Shown here piece by piece: positions 1 through 8,572 of a stretch of 64,000 nt of DNA. This DNA comes from Actinomycetaceae bacterium TAE3-ERU4. Lineage in GTDB: Bacteria; Actinomycetota; Actinomycetes; Actinomycetales; Actinomycetaceae. Position 1 is the stretch's first letter, and each line of letters starts with the position of its first letter. Both the position numbers and the translations under genes were made by a program. The stretch lies in NCBI GenBank assembly GCA_019218365.1, contig JAHUUJ010000006.1, forward strand, positions 1 to 64,000. The letters are read 5' to 3'. The notes under the pieces were generated by a model that saw only the letters and a program-made list of their open reading frames with translations, did no database searches and was not told the DNA's origin.

Positions 1-1
1 T

Positions 2-85
2 AAGTTGATGTAAATGGTGGACGCACTGCTTAAGCAGATTGCTGACGGTGAGCTGAAGATTGAGTCTAAGAACTCTCCCAACTAA
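2..85 (+). pseudogene. 3' end of a BMP-family nucleoside-binding lipoprotein gene, with an in-frame stop
   Basis: Only the tail lies in the window. The reading frame ends in an amphipathic, Lys-rich stretch (MVDALLKQIADGELKIES) followed by tandem TAA stops at 83-88. It resembles the C-terminal helix of BMP/PnrA-type substrate-binding proteins, which normally sit directly upstream of the ATPase and permeases found next. A TAA at 11-13 interrupts the frame just before this stretch; a single G-to-T change from GAA would create it. This may therefore be a gene lacking its last 20 or so residues, a frameshift upstream of the window, or a sequencing error. The call rests on C-terminal similarity and position only. 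Confidence 0.4.
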
Positions 86-127
86 TAAAAAAGCCTAGGA
101 TACTGGGCATAGTGAATTCAGTTCGCA

Positions 128-172
128 AAGACGTGCCCCAAGCCTTAAGCTTGGGGCACGTCTTCTTTTTTA
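128..172 (+). terminator. Strong intrinsic terminator between binding-protein gene and ABC operon
   Basis: A perfect 16-bp stem (128-143 with 149-164), a 5-nt loop and a T-rich tail. It separates the binding-protein tail from the ATPase gene, so the binding protein is probably made in excess over the membrane components and the rest is expressed by read-through or by its own promoter. Confidence 0.85.
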
Positions 173-202
173 ATCCTAAATAAGTAACAGTCAGGAGCCA
201 CT

Positions 203-1747
203 GTGAAGCTTGAATTACGAGGGATTACCAAAGTGTTTGGCCCACTTGTTGCCAATGACCATTTAGACGTGGTGATTGAGCCGGGGACAATTCACGCGCT
301 GTTGGGTGAAAACGGTGCTGGTAAATCCACTTTAATGAATGTTTTGTACGGTTTGTATCAGCCCGATGATGGGCAGATTCTAATCGACGACAAACCTGTT
401 AAATTCTCTGGCCCTGGAGATGCGGTGGCGGCAGGAATTGGAATGGTTCACCAACACTTCATGTTAGTTCCAGTTTTCACTGTGGCTGAGTCGGTGGCTT
501 TGGGATACGAACCTGCAAAAGCTGGGGGAGTCCTAGATTTGGCAAAGGCGCGTGAAATTGTCCGTGACCTTTCGGATCGTTTTGGATTTGATATTGACCC
601 TGATGCGCTGATTGAAGATTTGCCGGTAGGTGCGCAGCAGCGGGTAGAAATTATTAAAGCCCTTTCGCGGGATGCTTCAGTTTTAATTCTAGATGAGCCC
701 ACTGCCGTGCTCACGCCCCAAGAAACCGATGAACTAATCGAGATTATGCGCCAACTGCGCGATCAGGGAACATCCATTATTCTCATTACCCACAAGCTTC
801 GTGAGGTTAAGGCAATTGCCGATGAAATTACCGTGATTCGTCGCGGTAAAGTAGTTGGTAAAGAACTTCCCACCGCTTCGGAGACTGAACTGGCTTCCGC
901 GATGGTTGGACGCCCGGTGGACCTACAGGTTAAGAAGGAAGCTCCAAACTATTCTGATTCCCTTTTTGAAATTAAGGATTTGACCCTTGTTTCGGCAACG
1001 GGTAAGCCGTTGGTAAACAATGTCTCCTTTAACGTTCGTGGCGGTGAAGTTTTGTGTATAGCCGGGGTTCAGGGCAATGGCCAAACTGAACTAACCGAAG
1101 CTATTTTGGGATCTCGTCAGCCTGCCGTGGGGGAAATTAACCTAAACGGGCGTGATTTATTGCCCTTGGGAATTAAAAAGCGTTTACACTCGGGCCTTGG
1201 ATTCGTCCCTGAAGATCGTTCACATGATGGGTTAATTGCTTCTTTCTCAATTGCTGAGAATATGATTCTTGACCAGTACGATCAGGCTCCTTTTGCGAAG
1301 GGCATCAGTATGTCTCCGCGGGTAGTTGAAGAACATGCGGAAAAACTGCGCGAAGAGTTCGATGTTCGCGTTACTTCTATCCACGATGCAATTTCCACCC
1401 TATCGGGAGGTAACCAGCAAAAAGCTATCTTGGCTCGTGAGATGTCGAAAAACTTGGAGATGCTAGTCGTTTCCCAGCCTACTCGTGGGTTGGATGTGGG
1501 GTCCATCGAATTCGTGCACGCCCGGATTATTGAAGAGCGTGATGCCGGAATCCCCGTGATTGTGGTTTCGACAGAACTAGACGAGGTAGTTGCCCTAGCA
1601 GACCGCATTGCAGTTATGTTCCACGGGGAAGTGGTGGGAATTGTTCCCGCTGACACTCCTCGTGATGTACTCGGTTTGATGATGGCCGGAGTGCCCTATG
1701 AAGATGCTATTGGACACTCGGGGCACAGTCAGAAGGAAGAGAGCTGA
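203..1747 (+). CDS. Nucleoside ABC transporter, double ATPase subunit
   Basis: A 514-residue protein with two ABC ATPase domains, typical of the BMP/Nup/Rns-type nucleoside importers and of sugar ABC proteins. The first Walker A is GENGAGKS at residues 35-42, the Q-loop is near 84 and Walker B is near 160-167. The first signature motif is degenerate (PVGAQQR); the second domain has a normal LSGGNQQ near residue 405. It would hydrolyse ATP at the inner face of the membrane to power import of purine and pyrimidine nucleosides. The start is GTG with AGGAG 5-10 nt upstream. Its stop overlaps the next start (TGATG), so the ATPase, two permeases and cdd are translationally coupled. Linkage to cdd, deoA and deoC supports nucleosides as substrate. 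Confidence 0.9.
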   Translation: MKLELRGITKVFGPLVANDHLDVVIEPGTIHALLGENGAGKSTLMNVLYGLYQPDDGQILIDDKPVKFSGPGDAVAAGIGMVHQHFMLVPVFTVAESVALGYEPAKAGGVLDLAKAREIVRDLSDRFGFDIDPDALIEDLPVGAQQRVEIIKALSRDASVLILDEPTAVLTPQETDELIEIMRQLRDQGTSIILITHKLREVKAIADEITVIRRGKVVGKELPTASETELASAMVGRPVDLQVKKEAPNYSDSLFEIKDLTLVSATGKPLVNNVSFNVRGGEVLCIAGVQGNGQTELTEAILGSRQPAVGEINLNGRDLLPLGIKKRLHSGLGFVPEDRSHDGLIASFSIAENMILDQYDQAPFAKGISMSPRVVEEHAEKLREEFDVRVTSIHDAISTLSGGNQQKAILAREMSKNLEMLVVSQPTRGLDVGSIEFVHARIIEERDAGIPVIVVSTELDEVVALADRIAVMFHGEVVGIVPADTPRDVLGLMMAGVPYEDAIGHSGHSQKEES

Positions 1748-3012
1748 TGAGCACAGAAGAACTAAAATCCGTGCCCGCATCTGAAGGGGACAAACTCACC
1801 CCTCAACCAGAAAAGAAAATTTCTGCTTTTGGGCAGATTCTCCGGGCAATGACGCGCGCCGGGGTAGGAACCGTGGCCCTTGCCATTGCGCTTTCCCTCC
1901 TAATCGGAGCAACTCTAGTAGTGGTTTTTAACCCACGAGTGGTAGAAACGGCAGGGTATCTATTTGCGCGTCCGAGTGACTTCTTTAGTGCGGTTTCGCA
2001 GACCTTTATCGGGTTCTTCGCTGCGCTAATCCGAGGTGCGCTATTTGACTGGGAAGCCGATAGCTTTGCCGGTATGATTCGTCCTCTTACAGATTCGCTG
2101 ACCTTCGCAACTCCGCTGATTATCGCCGGTTTAGCCGTGACGGTAGCTTTCCGGGCTGGCCTGTTCAACATCGGTGTGCAGGGGCAGATTATTTTCGGTG
2201 GTATCTTCCTTACCGCTATCGCTGTTAACTGGAACCTACCGCCGGTAATTGCAATCTTGGTTGCAATTCTTGCCGCTATCGTTGGCGGTGGTATCTGGGG
2301 TGCTATTCCCGGTGCCTTAAAAGCTAAGTTCGGGGCGAATGAAGTTATCGTCACGATTATGTTAAATACGATTGCTTTGCAGTTTGTAAGCTGGATGCTA
2401 ACCCAGAGAATTCTAATTGGTGATGAGCTTCCGTCAAAGTCAATGGCAATCAATAAGAACGCTTGGTATCCTCACCTGCTCGGTAGCAGTTTCCGCCTTC
2501 ACTTTGGATTCATAGTGGCAATTGCCGCTGCGGTATTTGTCTGGTGGATTTTAGAACGTTCAACTTTTGGATTTGAGCTTCGTGCCGCTGGAGCAAACCC
2601 GTCGGCAGCAGCAACTGCGGGAATTAACGTTAACCGAGTAATTTTCTTGACGATGGTTCTTTCTGGCGCGCTCGCTGGACTTGCCGCAACCGCTCCGATA
2701 TTGGGAACGGAACACTATCTGACCGGATCTACCCAAGGTTCCCTGGGATTTGACGCCATTACAGTTGCTCTTTTGGGACGTTCTACGCCGTTCGGGGCTG
2801 TGCTTGCCGGACTCTTGTTTGGTTCACTTAACGCAGCCGGGTCAACATTGCAGACTGCGGCAGATATCCCCAGCGATATCGTTCAAATTACCCAGGCCAT
2901 TATCGTGCTCTTAATTGCGGCCTCCGAAGCATTGAAATACTTTAAGGCCAAGAAAGTCGCGGCACAGAAAGCCGCTGCTAAGACCCTAAAGAACGAGGAG
3001 GCGGACAAGTGA
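1747..3012 (+). CDS. Nucleoside ABC transporter permease 1
   Basis: A 421-residue integral membrane protein of the branched-chain amino acid/ribose permease superfamily (BPD_transp_2), as in BMP-dependent nucleoside importers. The hydrophilic N-terminus (about 35 residues) is followed by a first membrane span, a larger loop, then eight or so hydrophobic segments between about residues 110 and 395 and a Lys/Ala-rich cytoplasmic tail. The family-typical segment around AGLFNIGVQGQ is visible. It overlaps the upstream ATPase by TGATG and the downstream permease by GTGA, so the two permeases are made together and presumably form the heterodimeric channel. Confidence 0.9.
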   Translation: MSTEELKSVPASEGDKLTPQPEKKISAFGQILRAMTRAGVGTVALAIALSLLIGATLVVVFNPRVVETAGYLFARPSDFFSAVSQTFIGFFAALIRGALFDWEADSFAGMIRPLTDSLTFATPLIIAGLAVTVAFRAGLFNIGVQGQIIFGGIFLTAIAVNWNLPPVIAILVAILAAIVGGGIWGAIPGALKAKFGANEVIVTIMLNTIALQFVSWMLTQRILIGDELPSKSMAINKNAWYPHLLGSSFRLHFGFIVAIAAAVFVWWILERSTFGFELRAAGANPSAAATAGINVNRVIFLTMVLSGALAGLAATAPILGTEHYLTGSTQGSLGFDAITVALLGRSTPFGAVLAGLLFGSLNAAGSTLQTAADIPSDIVQITQAIIVLLIAASEALKYFKAKKVAAQKAAAKTLKNEEADK

Positions 3013-4295
3013 GCACCCTTAAGACAAAAACAACTCAGACCGTCAAACAAGACGACAAGATTATTGCTCCGCCCCTAAAACTTCGTGACGCCCTTGTAAT
3101 GAGCGTGCTTACCCTACTGGTATTGCTCATGGCTTTCGGCTCAAAGGGATATTCCGTGATGTCGTTCCAGGGAGCGACCTCCTGGTTTGCAATCCCGGAC
3201 CTAACATTGCCTGCTGCGGCAACTTCCTGGGGATTGGGAATCGCGGCGGCTCTCTTTACTGCCTATGCATGGAAAATTACCCTTGACCGCAAGCCAGTAG
3301 CCGGTTGGATATTGGGACTAGTCGCTCTTTTCTTTGTGCTTAGTTTCCTCGTCTGGACCGTAGCTGGTAAGACCGAATCCGTAATGCCGGTTGTTTCACT
3401 ACTAGTCGGTGGTTTAACTCTGGCGGTTCCCCTAATTTTTGGATCTCTCTCGGGTGTGATTTGTGAACGTTCAGGGGTAATCAATATTGCAATTGAAGGT
3501 CAGCTCCTCTTCGGTGCTTTCATGGGATGCGCGGTTGCCTCCATTGCTGGAAACGCTTACGTGGGTCTTCTTGGATCGCTATTTGCCGGAGCGCTTGTGG
3601 GAGTTCTCCTAGCACTATTTACGATTAAGTTCCGTACCGATCACATCATCGTCGGTGTAGTTTTGAACATGCTGGTACTTGGATTAACCTCCTTCCTATT
3701 TTCCACGGTGCTAAAGCAACACCCGGAATGGAACGCGCCGATGCCACTGGGGAAGATTCCCCTCCCACTCCTTAAAGACATTCCCGTAATTGGCCCGGTT
3801 TTCTTCAACCAGTCAATCTTGGTCTACCTGGCTTACCTAGCGGTCATCGGTTTGCAATTTGCAATTTTCAATACCCGTTGGGGACTGCGCACCCGCGCCT
3901 GCGGTGAACATCCCAAAGCGGCTGATACCGTTGGTATTAAGGTAAACAAGCTACGTTGGATGAACGTTATCGCAGCTTCGGCTCTCGCCGGATTAGGAGG
4001 AGCTTTCTTTACCCTCGGACAAAGTCTTGCTTTCGCAAAAGATATGACCGCCGGTAACGGATTTATCGCTCTAGCGGCGATGATTTTGGGACGTTGGAAC
4101 CCGCGCGGAGCTCTCGGTGCAGCCCTTCTCTTTGGGTTTGCCACTAACCTGGCTTCGGTAATGCAGTCGGTTGGTTCGCCACTTCCCGCTGAATTCATGC
4201 TAATGCTTCCTTACGCGGTAACCGTTTTGGCTGTGGCCGGATTCGTTGGGGCTGTACGTGCTCCAGCTGCTGAAGGAAAGCCCTACCCGGCATGA
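3009..4295 (+). CDS. Nucleoside ABC transporter permease 2
   Basis: A 428-residue permease related to its upstream neighbour, with the equivalent segment SGVINIAIEGQ near residue 160 and the family motif EHPKAADTVGI near residue 300. Two extra hydrophobic segments precede the conserved core. The start is GTG overlapping the previous stop by four bases; its own stop overlaps the cdd ATG (ATGA). It is the second half of the membrane channel for nucleoside import. The four-gene coupling to a cytidine deaminase is the strongest evidence that pyrimidine nucleosides are cargo. Confidence 0.9.
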   Translation: MSTLKTKTTQTVKQDDKIIAPPLKLRDALVMSVLTLLVLLMAFGSKGYSVMSFQGATSWFAIPDLTLPAAATSWGLGIAAALFTAYAWKITLDRKPVAGWILGLVALFFVLSFLVWTVAGKTESVMPVVSLLVGGLTLAVPLIFGSLSGVICERSGVINIAIEGQLLFGAFMGCAVASIAGNAYVGLLGSLFAGALVGVLLALFTIKFRTDHIIVGVVLNMLVLGLTSFLFSTVLKQHPEWNAPMPLGKIPLPLLKDIPVIGPVFFNQSILVYLAYLAVIGLQFAIFNTRWGLRTRACGEHPKAADTVGIKVNKLRWMNVIAASALAGLGGAFFTLGQSLAFAKDMTAGNGFIALAAMILGRWNPRGALGAALLFGFATNLASVMQSVGSPLPAEFMLMLPYAVTVLAVAGFVGAVRAPAAEGKPYPA

Positions 4296-4765
4296 GTCGT
4301 AATTCGATGAATTACCCTTCCGCGCCACTTAACGGCGGGGAAGTCGAAATCTGCGAGCAACTCTGGAATCAGCTACATGAACTTGCGGTAGAGGCGATGG
4401 GGAGTGCTTACGCTCCATATTCGCGCTATCCGGTAGGGGCAGCGGCAGTTACCGCTGACGGACGTTTCGTTACCGGGTGCAACGTGGAAAACGCTGCTTA
4501 CGGAATTGGACTGTGTGCTGAATGCGGATTGGTTAGCGAGCTGGTTCGTACCGGGGGTGGACGCTTGGTTGCCTTTGCTTGCGTTAATTCTCAGGGCGAA
4601 GCCTTGGTTCCTTGTGGTAGATGTCGTCAGCTTCTATACGAACACGGTGGTGCCGAACTTCTTTTGTGGATGCCGGCTGGAATTACCCCGATGAAAGAGG
4701 TTCTTCCCGCGGCATTTGGGCCGGAAGATATTCTAAAAGTCGGCGGGAATAGCGGACTAGAATAG
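4292..4765 (+). CDS. cdd: Cytidine deaminase
   Basis: A 157-residue zinc enzyme that deaminates cytidine and deoxycytidine to uridine and deoxyuridine in pyrimidine salvage. It is of the short, tetrameric type. The visible active site is CNVENAAYG, then CAE (zinc Cys and catalytic Glu), then PCGRCRQLL, giving three zinc-ligand cysteines. About 20 N-terminal residues precede the usual start of the fold. The ATG overlaps the permease stop (ATGA). It feeds deoA, 69 bp downstream, with uridine or deoxyuridine derived from imported cytidines. Confidence 0.95.
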   Translation: MSRNSMNYPSAPLNGGEVEICEQLWNQLHELAVEAMGSAYAPYSRYPVGAAAVTADGRFVTGCNVENAAYGIGLCAECGLVSELVRTGGGRLVAFACVNSQGEALVPCGRCRQLLYEHGGAELLLWMPAGITPMKEVLPAAFGPEDILKVGGNSGLE

Positions 4766-4834
4766 ATACCATCGGAAAGTAACACGAAATACGGATCACC
4801 GAAGCTGTTAGCCGAAACCGTAGGAAAGGAAAAC

Positions 4835-6124
4835 ATGAATGAGCCATTTGATGCGGTAGACGTGATTCGTGCTAAGCGTGATGGGCATGAGCTTTCTAAC
4901 GAGCAAATAGATTGGGTAATTCAGGCCTATACACGGGGCATAGTGGCTGAAGAACAGATGTCAGCACTGGCTATGGCAATTTTCTTAAATGGCATGGACG
5001 ATAGGGAAATTTCCCGTTGGACCAAGGCAATGATTGCCTCTGGAAAACGAATGGACTTCAAGTCTCTCGGAAAACCTACCGCAGATAAACACTCTACCGG
5101 TGGTGTGGGAGATAAAATCACTCTTCCCCTAGCACCCTTAGTGGCAGTTTTTGGCGTTTCGGTTCCGCAATTATCGGGGCGCGGACTCGGACACACCGGA
5201 GGAACCCTGGATAAACTTGAGTCTATCCCCGGCTGGAAAGCTAATCTTGACGAAGAAAAAATTATGCAAATGCTGGGGAGCGGCTCCGGGGCGGTAATCT
5301 GTGCGGCGGGAGCTGAACTTGCTCCAGCAGACAAGAAACTCTACGCACTACGTGACATTACCGGAACCGTTGATTGCATTCCGCTAATTGCTTCTTCGAT
5401 TATGTCCAAGAAAATTGCCGAGGGAACCTCCAGCCTTGTGCTGGACGTAAAGGTCGGATCGGGTGCGTTTATGAAAGACCGTAAAATGGCGGCAGAGCTC
5501 GCCCGTAAGATGGTCACCCTCGGAAAAGATGCCAACGTCAATACCGTAGCCCTCCTTACCGACATGAATACACCGCTGGGGCTGACCGTAGGTAATGCCT
5601 TGGAAGTCCGTGAATCTATTGAAGTCCTTGCCGGTGGTGGTCCTCGTGATGTTGTAGAGCTAACGGTTGCTCTTGCCCGTGAAATGCTGGCTGGAGTTGG
5701 GAAAACTGACGTTGATGTAGAAGCCGCTCTCAAGGATGGACGTGCCATGGACGTGTGGAACCAGATGATTGAAGAACAGGGAGGAGACCCGCACACGACA
5801 CTGCCTACCGCCCCGGCTCGGCACACTCTTGTAGCACAAGAAGACGGATACCTTACCCGCCTGGATGCCCTTAAAGTGGGGGTAGCCTCGTGGCGGCTGG
5901 GGGCCGGACGAGCCCGTAAGGAAGACAGAGTTAGCCCCGTGGCTGGAATTGAACTACACGCTAAGCCAGGGGAGCGGATAATCGCTGGTGCGCCCCTGCT
6001 GACCCTGCACGCCGAGGATGAATCTAAGTTCGACAGGGCTTTAGAATCTCTGCAGGGGGCTGTAGAAATCGAATCGACAAAACCGGAGTTGGCGCAGAGC
6101 GTAATCTTGGAGCGTATCGACTAA
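4835..6124 (+). CDS. deoA: Thymidine (pyrimidine-nucleoside) phosphorylase
   Basis: A 429-residue glycosyltransferase family 3 enzyme that phosphorolyses thymidine or deoxyuridine to base plus deoxyribose-1-phosphate. The phosphorylase signature is seen as SGRGLGHTGGTLDKLE, with the phosphate-binding KHSTGGVGDK about 35 residues earlier. The C-terminal alpha/beta domain (HTLVAQEDGYLTRLDA and following) is complete and the length is normal. A good ribosome site (AGGAAAGG) precedes the ATG. The family includes thymidine-specific and broader pyrimidine phosphorylases and I cannot separate these by eye. It closes the nucleoside import and deamination operon, and its product needs a phosphopentomutase before DeoC can act. 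Confidence 0.93.
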   Translation: MNEPFDAVDVIRAKRDGHELSNEQIDWVIQAYTRGIVAEEQMSALAMAIFLNGMDDREISRWTKAMIASGKRMDFKSLGKPTADKHSTGGVGDKITLPLAPLVAVFGVSVPQLSGRGLGHTGGTLDKLESIPGWKANLDEEKIMQMLGSGSGAVICAAGAELAPADKKLYALRDITGTVDCIPLIASSIMSKKIAEGTSSLVLDVKVGSGAFMKDRKMAAELARKMVTLGKDANVNTVALLTDMNTPLGLTVGNALEVRESIEVLAGGGPRDVVELTVALAREMLAGVGKTDVDVEAALKDGRAMDVWNQMIEEQGGDPHTTLPTAPARHTLVAQEDGYLTRLDALKVGVASWRLGAGRARKEDRVSPVAGIELHAKPGERIIAGAPLLTLHAEDESKFDRALESLQGAVEIESTKPELAQSVILERID

Positions 6125-6133
6125 ATATCGAAG

Positions 6134-6180
6134 CAATAGGGCGCCTATCGGGAAGAAAAATCTGGTGGGCGCCCTATTGT
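6134..6180 (+). terminator. Hairpin after deoA
   Basis: A perfect 12-bp stem (6134-6145 with 6168-6179) with a 22-nt loop, directly after the deoA stop. No good T-run follows, so termination may be incomplete or factor-assisted. Confidence 0.55.
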
Positions 6181-6273
6181 TATGCCAAGAACTGTTAATG
6201 ATAATGGTGTGATACAGTATTCTAATTAAAGTTTAGTAAAAACTGATTATCGATATCTTAAAAAGGAGGCGTT

Positions 6274-7755
6274 ATGAGTGACATTACCTACCAGGCAATA
6301 GCCATGATAATTTACCTGGCCGCGATGGTTGTTATCGGCCTATTTGCCTATCTGCGGACAAGTAACCTAGACGATTACATGCTCGGAGGACGAGGATTAG
6401 GTCCAGCTGTTGCCGCCCTCTCTGCCGGCGCCTCGGATATGTCTGGTTGGCTCCTTATGGGTCTACCCGGAGCTATCTACGCTACCGGGCTGGTGGAAAT
6501 GTGGATAGCTGTAGGGCTTACCATCGGGGCCTGGCTGAACTGGAAATTTGTTGCTCCACGTCTTCGTGCGCAATCTGAAATTATTGATAACTCAATTACT
6601 ATTCCTTCCTTTTTGTCCAACCGCCTAGATGACAAACGGAACCTAATTCGGATTGCCGCAGGAATTATCACCCTAGTGTTTTTCACCTTCTATGTTTCCT
6701 CCGGAATGGTATCTGGAGGAATTTTCTTCGAGAACTCGTTTAACATGGACTACCGGCTGGGGGTAGTGATTGTTGCTTTCTGCACCCTGATGTACACCCT
6801 CGTCGGAGGTTTCCTTGCAGTGTCTTGGACTGACCTAGTGCAGGGACTGATGATGGTAGCTGCACTTGTTCTCGTACCTATCGTGGGGATTTATGAACTC
6901 GGGGGAGTTAGCGAACTCTTCGAAGCGGTTAGCGCTGTTGACCCAAAGCTTCTTTCGGTATTGACCGGGGGAACCCTCATCGGAATTATCTCCGCCCTCG
7001 CCTGGGGCCTGGGATACTTTGGCCAGCCCCACATCCTCGTGCGATTTATGGCGTTGCGTAACCCCCAGGAAGCAATCGCTGGACGACGCATCGGGATTGG
7101 GTGGATGCTAATGGCCGTAATCGGTGCCGCTATGACTGCCATGGTGGGGGTAGCTATTTTCCGGGCAAAGGGAAACGATCTCCAAAATCCGGAAACTGTA
7201 TTTATCGCTTTAGGTCAACTACTTTTCCACCCGCTGCTTGCTGGATTCATGCTTGCTGCTATCCTTGCGGCAATTATGTCCACAATTTCTTCCCAGCTGC
7301 TCGTTACTTCCTCTGCGCTGGTTGAAGATCTCTTCCGCAGCTTCTCGAAACGGGATATTTCGGGAAATGAGGGCGTTATCCTTGGTCGTGTTGCTGTTCT
7401 CTTAGTTGCCTGTGCCGCGGCGGTACTTGCCTGGAACCCCTCGAACACGATTCTTCAACTCGTGGCATTTGCCTGGGCAGGCTTCGGAGCCTCATTTGGG
7501 CCTACCATAATTTTATCCATGTACTGGCGCAAGCTAACTGCGTCAGGGGCAATTTCTGGAATGGTATGTGGCGCAATCGCAGTACTTATCTGGTCTAAGT
7601 TAAGTGGAGGAATTTTTGACCTTTACGAGATTCTCCCCGGATTCCTCCTAAACCTTGCAGTTGCCTACGCAGTCTCCTTGGCTACCTACCAGCGAAACGA
7701 AAAGCTAGAAGAAGAATTTGATCGTTCCGTTCGTTTGGCAAAGGAACGTTTCTGA
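6274..7755 (+). CDS. putP: Sodium/proline symporter
   Basis: A 493-residue member of the sodium:solute symporter family with about 13 hydrophobic segments, closely resembling PutP. Recognisable blocks are DYMLGGRGLGPAVAALSAGASDMSGWLLMG at residues 31-60 and the WGLGYFGQPHILVRFMA block near residues 245-260, both typical of proline transporters. It would import proline with Na+. A near-perfect ribosome site (AAGGAGG) lies 7 nt before the ATG. It sits between deoA and deoC but is flanked by hairpins on both sides, so it is probably a separate transcript and not part of the nucleoside pathway. Confidence 0.93.
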   Translation: MSDITYQAIAMIIYLAAMVVIGLFAYLRTSNLDDYMLGGRGLGPAVAALSAGASDMSGWLLMGLPGAIYATGLVEMWIAVGLTIGAWLNWKFVAPRLRAQSEIIDNSITIPSFLSNRLDDKRNLIRIAAGIITLVFFTFYVSSGMVSGGIFFENSFNMDYRLGVVIVAFCTLMYTLVGGFLAVSWTDLVQGLMMVAALVLVPIVGIYELGGVSELFEAVSAVDPKLLSVLTGGTLIGIISALAWGLGYFGQPHILVRFMALRNPQEAIAGRRIGIGWMLMAVIGAAMTAMVGVAIFRAKGNDLQNPETVFIALGQLLFHPLLAGFMLAAILAAIMSTISSQLLVTSSALVEDLFRSFSKRDISGNEGVILGRVAVLLVACAAAVLAWNPSNTILQLVAFAWAGFGASFGPTIILSMYWRKLTASGAISGMVCGAIAVLIWSKLSGGIFDLYEILPGFLLNLAVAYAVSLATYQRNEKLEEEFDRSVRLAKERF

Positions 7756-7787
7756 TGCTCTAAATTCATCGAAAACCTACTCGTGCC

Positions 7788-7834
7788 GGGAGCCCAAAAC
7801 TACTAGAGAGCGCTTAGTTTTGGGCTCCCCGTTT
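7788..7834 (+). terminator. Terminator hairpin after putP
   Basis: A 15-bp perfect stem (7788-7802 with 7815-7829) and a 12-nt loop. A further short flanking complement (TACTCG near 7779 with CGAGTA near 7838) can lengthen it. The downstream T-run is short. Confidence 0.65.
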
Positions 7835-7892
7835 AAACGAGTAAGATGGGTATGACTTGTTCTTAAAATCCGAACTCAGACTGGAGACAGCT

Positions 7893-8543
7893 ATGCGAGC
7901 CTCAGATGTAGCCGTAATGATTGACCACACCCTGCTCAAGCCAGAAGCTACCGAGGATGACGTTAAAGCCCTCATCGATGAAGCTGCTCGTTTGGGGACA
8001 TTTAGTGTTTGTGTCAGCCCGAACCAGCTTCCGGTAAACGTCCCTGCCGGATTGAAAGTCGCAACCGTTTGCGGCTTCCCTTCGGGGGCTCATGCCAGCA
8101 CTGTAAAAGCTGCTGAAGCCGCTGACTCGGTCAGCAAAGGAGCTGACGAAGTAGATATGGTCGTCAACCTCAAACTCGTCAAAGAAGGAAACTGGCACGC
8201 TGTCCACGGCGACATTAAGGCAGTAAAGGATGCCTGTGGTGATGTCCTCTTGAAAGTAATCATTGAATCTGCTGCTTTGACCGATGAAGAAATCGTTAAG
8301 TGCTGTGAATGTGCTGAGGCTGCGGGAGCTGAATACGTAAAAACTTCCACCGGTTTCCACCCCGCTGGAGGAGCCTCGGCTCATGCTGTAAAGCTCATGC
8401 GCGAAACCGTGGGGGACAGGCTTGGCGTTAAAGCCTCCGGCGGAATCCGTGATGCGGCGGCAGCTCAGGAAATGATTGCCGCGGGAGCCAGCCGACTAGG
8501 CCTGTCATCTTCCGCAAAAGTGCTTGAAGGATTGGAAAAGTAA
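7893..8543 (+). CDS. deoC: Deoxyribose-phosphate aldolase
   Basis: A 216-residue class I aldolase that cleaves 2-deoxyribose-5-phosphate into acetaldehyde and glyceraldehyde-3-phosphate, the last step of deoxynucleoside catabolism. The visible motifs are the N-terminal [12 protein letters not shown], the Schiff-base lysine block [10 protein letters not shown], and KASGGIRD near the C-terminus. I chose the ATG at 7893 because GGAG lies 6 nt upstream and because the family begins a few residues before MIDHTLL. An upstream TTG at 7857 would add 12 unrelated residues. It completes the route from the imported deoxynucleosides handled by cdd and deoA. Confidence 0.95.
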   Translation: MRASDVAVMIDHTLLKPEATEDDVKALIDEAARLGTFSVCVSPNQLPVNVPAGLKVATVCGFPSGAHASTVKAAEAADSVSKGADEVDMVVNLKLVKEGNWHAVHGDIKAVKDACGDVLLKVIIESAALTDEEIVKCCECAEAAGAEYVKTSTGFHPAGGASAHAVKLMRETVGDRLGVKASGGIRDAAAAQEMIAAGASRLGLSSSAKVLEGLEK

Positions 8544-8572
8544 TTCCTGAATAAACGCTCGGGGAGCGCGAC

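Noticed and set aside
1803-2453. A 216-codon minus-strand open frame opposite permease 1
   Set aside because: Codons mirror the hydrophobic permease; no start signal, and the sense gene is certain.
7857-7892. TTG start 12 codons upstream for deoC
   Set aside because: ATG 7893 has a proper ribosome site and fits the family N-terminus.
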